Of a DNA stretch of 64,000 nucleotides, positions 63,723 to 64,000 are shown in pieces. The stretch is from JANQJA01 sp040880285. GTDB lineage: Bacteria; Pseudomonadota; Gammaproteobacteria; Pseudomonadales; Azotimanducaceae. The position numbers and the translations under genes were made by a program. How positions within the stretch are numbered: the stretch's first letter is position 1; each line of letters opens with the position of its first letter. The DNA lies in assembly GCA_040880285.1 (NCBI GenBank), contig JBBDIT010000055.1, forward strand, positions 244,825-308,824, in the 5' to 3' direction. The notes below the pieces were generated by a model that saw nothing but the letters and a program-made list of their open reading frames with translations, was not told the origin of the DNA and ran no database searches.

Positions 63723-64000
63723 AACTCATCCCCCTCGTTAGAATTGTTATGTGAAATCTACAGGGGATTACGATAGGTACATCGATTGCCGCATGCAAAT
63801 GAAACCGACGAACGAGAATTGGTTTGAATGTGCGCGTTGGATTGAGGCGTCTGCCGGTCACCTCTCCCACGGTTTACCTGACCGCAGTATGGCGGTGGGG
63901 CCGAGGGGTTTGGTCGTTTGGCGAAAACGCTGCCGCCAGAAGTCATTCACTGGTGTTATTTGTGTTTTGGCCCTTTGGGCCAAAGCCACAAATTTGGTGG
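63723..64000. other. Right edge, non-coding, with a strong hairpin
   Basis: No gene is seen in these last 278 bases. The upstream part should hold the promoter of the kinase. At 63958-63993 ATTTGTG and TTTGGCCC pair with GGGCCAAA and CACAAAT, about 15 pairs with a three-base loop and small bulge. It may be a terminator for a gene beyond the edge, or a repeat. Confidence 0.5.

Noticed and set aside
44214..64000. Defence island, prophage or secretion system in the accessory region
   Set aside because: No nuclease, toxin-antitoxin, integrase, capsid or secretion genes were seen; the genes are metabolic, surface or signalling.

Overview
The window is a contiguous piece of a gammaproteobacterial chromosome with moderate GC content. 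The organism cannot be named from the sequence. Gene order over the first 44 kb closely follows the Pseudomonas-type arrangement: serB-fimX, epmB/efp/epmA, psd-rhdA, orn, queG, nnr-tsaE-amiB-mutL-miaA-hfq-hflX-hflK-hflC, hisZ-purA, rnr-rlmB, rpsF-rpsR-rplI-dnaB-alr-radA, nrdR-ribD-ribH-nusB-thiL-pgpA and ribA. Presence of RhdA, FimX, HisZ, EpmA/EpmB and a MutL with an endonuclease motif fits a non-enteric gammaproteobacterium, possibly an uncultured aquatic lineage (inference only).

Layout. (1) 0-4.8 kb: the start of an AhpA-like membrane protein, serB, then fimX and epmB on the minus strand. (2) 4.8-10 kb: efp-epmA, a MITE-like element, psd-rhdA, orn and queG. (3) 10.1-22.9 kb: one long plus-strand run from nnr to purA. 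(4) 22.9-35.6 kb: tRNA-Leu, rnr-rlmB, an FAD oxidoreductase, the ribosomal protein S6 operon, dnaB-alr-radA, and convergent ettA. (5) 35.7-44.2 kb: nrdR-riboflavin-nusB-thiL-pgpA-ribA, facing the isoprenoid group xseB-ispA-dxs. (6) 44.3-64 kb: an accessory region. It holds cytochrome c' and b561, an alpha/beta hydrolase, a LacZ-type beta-galactosidase, a secreted protein and a modular surface lipoprotein, an M48-TPR lipoprotein protease, a broken thuA, Nudix, a hydroxyacid dehydrogenase with a ThDP enzyme, a membrane esterase, a degenerate GGDEF protein, ferrochelatase, a stand-alone secreted SAM-hydroxide-transferase C-domain, and a hybrid kinase with an ethylene-receptor-like membrane domain.

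How genes work together. EpmB and EpmA beta-lysylate Lys34 of EF-P, and all three are adjacent. PurA, HisZ and Alr are biosynthetic; TsaE, QueG and MiaA modify tRNA; Hfq, HflX, HflK and HflC form the classic stress/RNA cluster. RibD, RibH and RibA serve riboflavin, while Dxs and IspA serve isoprenoids. FimX and a second degenerate GGDEF protein point to c-di-GMP signalling by binding rather than turnover.

I found no clear defence island, CRISPR array, prophage or complete new multigene system. The most notable signals are: a MITE-like element with CTAG duplications placed exactly between the stop codons of two convergent genes, plus a shrunken relative between another convergent pair; Hfq with the near-invariant His57 replaced by Ser; ribosomal protein S6 with a genome-encoded poly-aspartate tail; an ethylene-receptor-like hybrid histidine kinase keeping the copper-ligand Cys and His; a secreted stand-alone SAM-HAT C-domain; and a decayed thuA gene.
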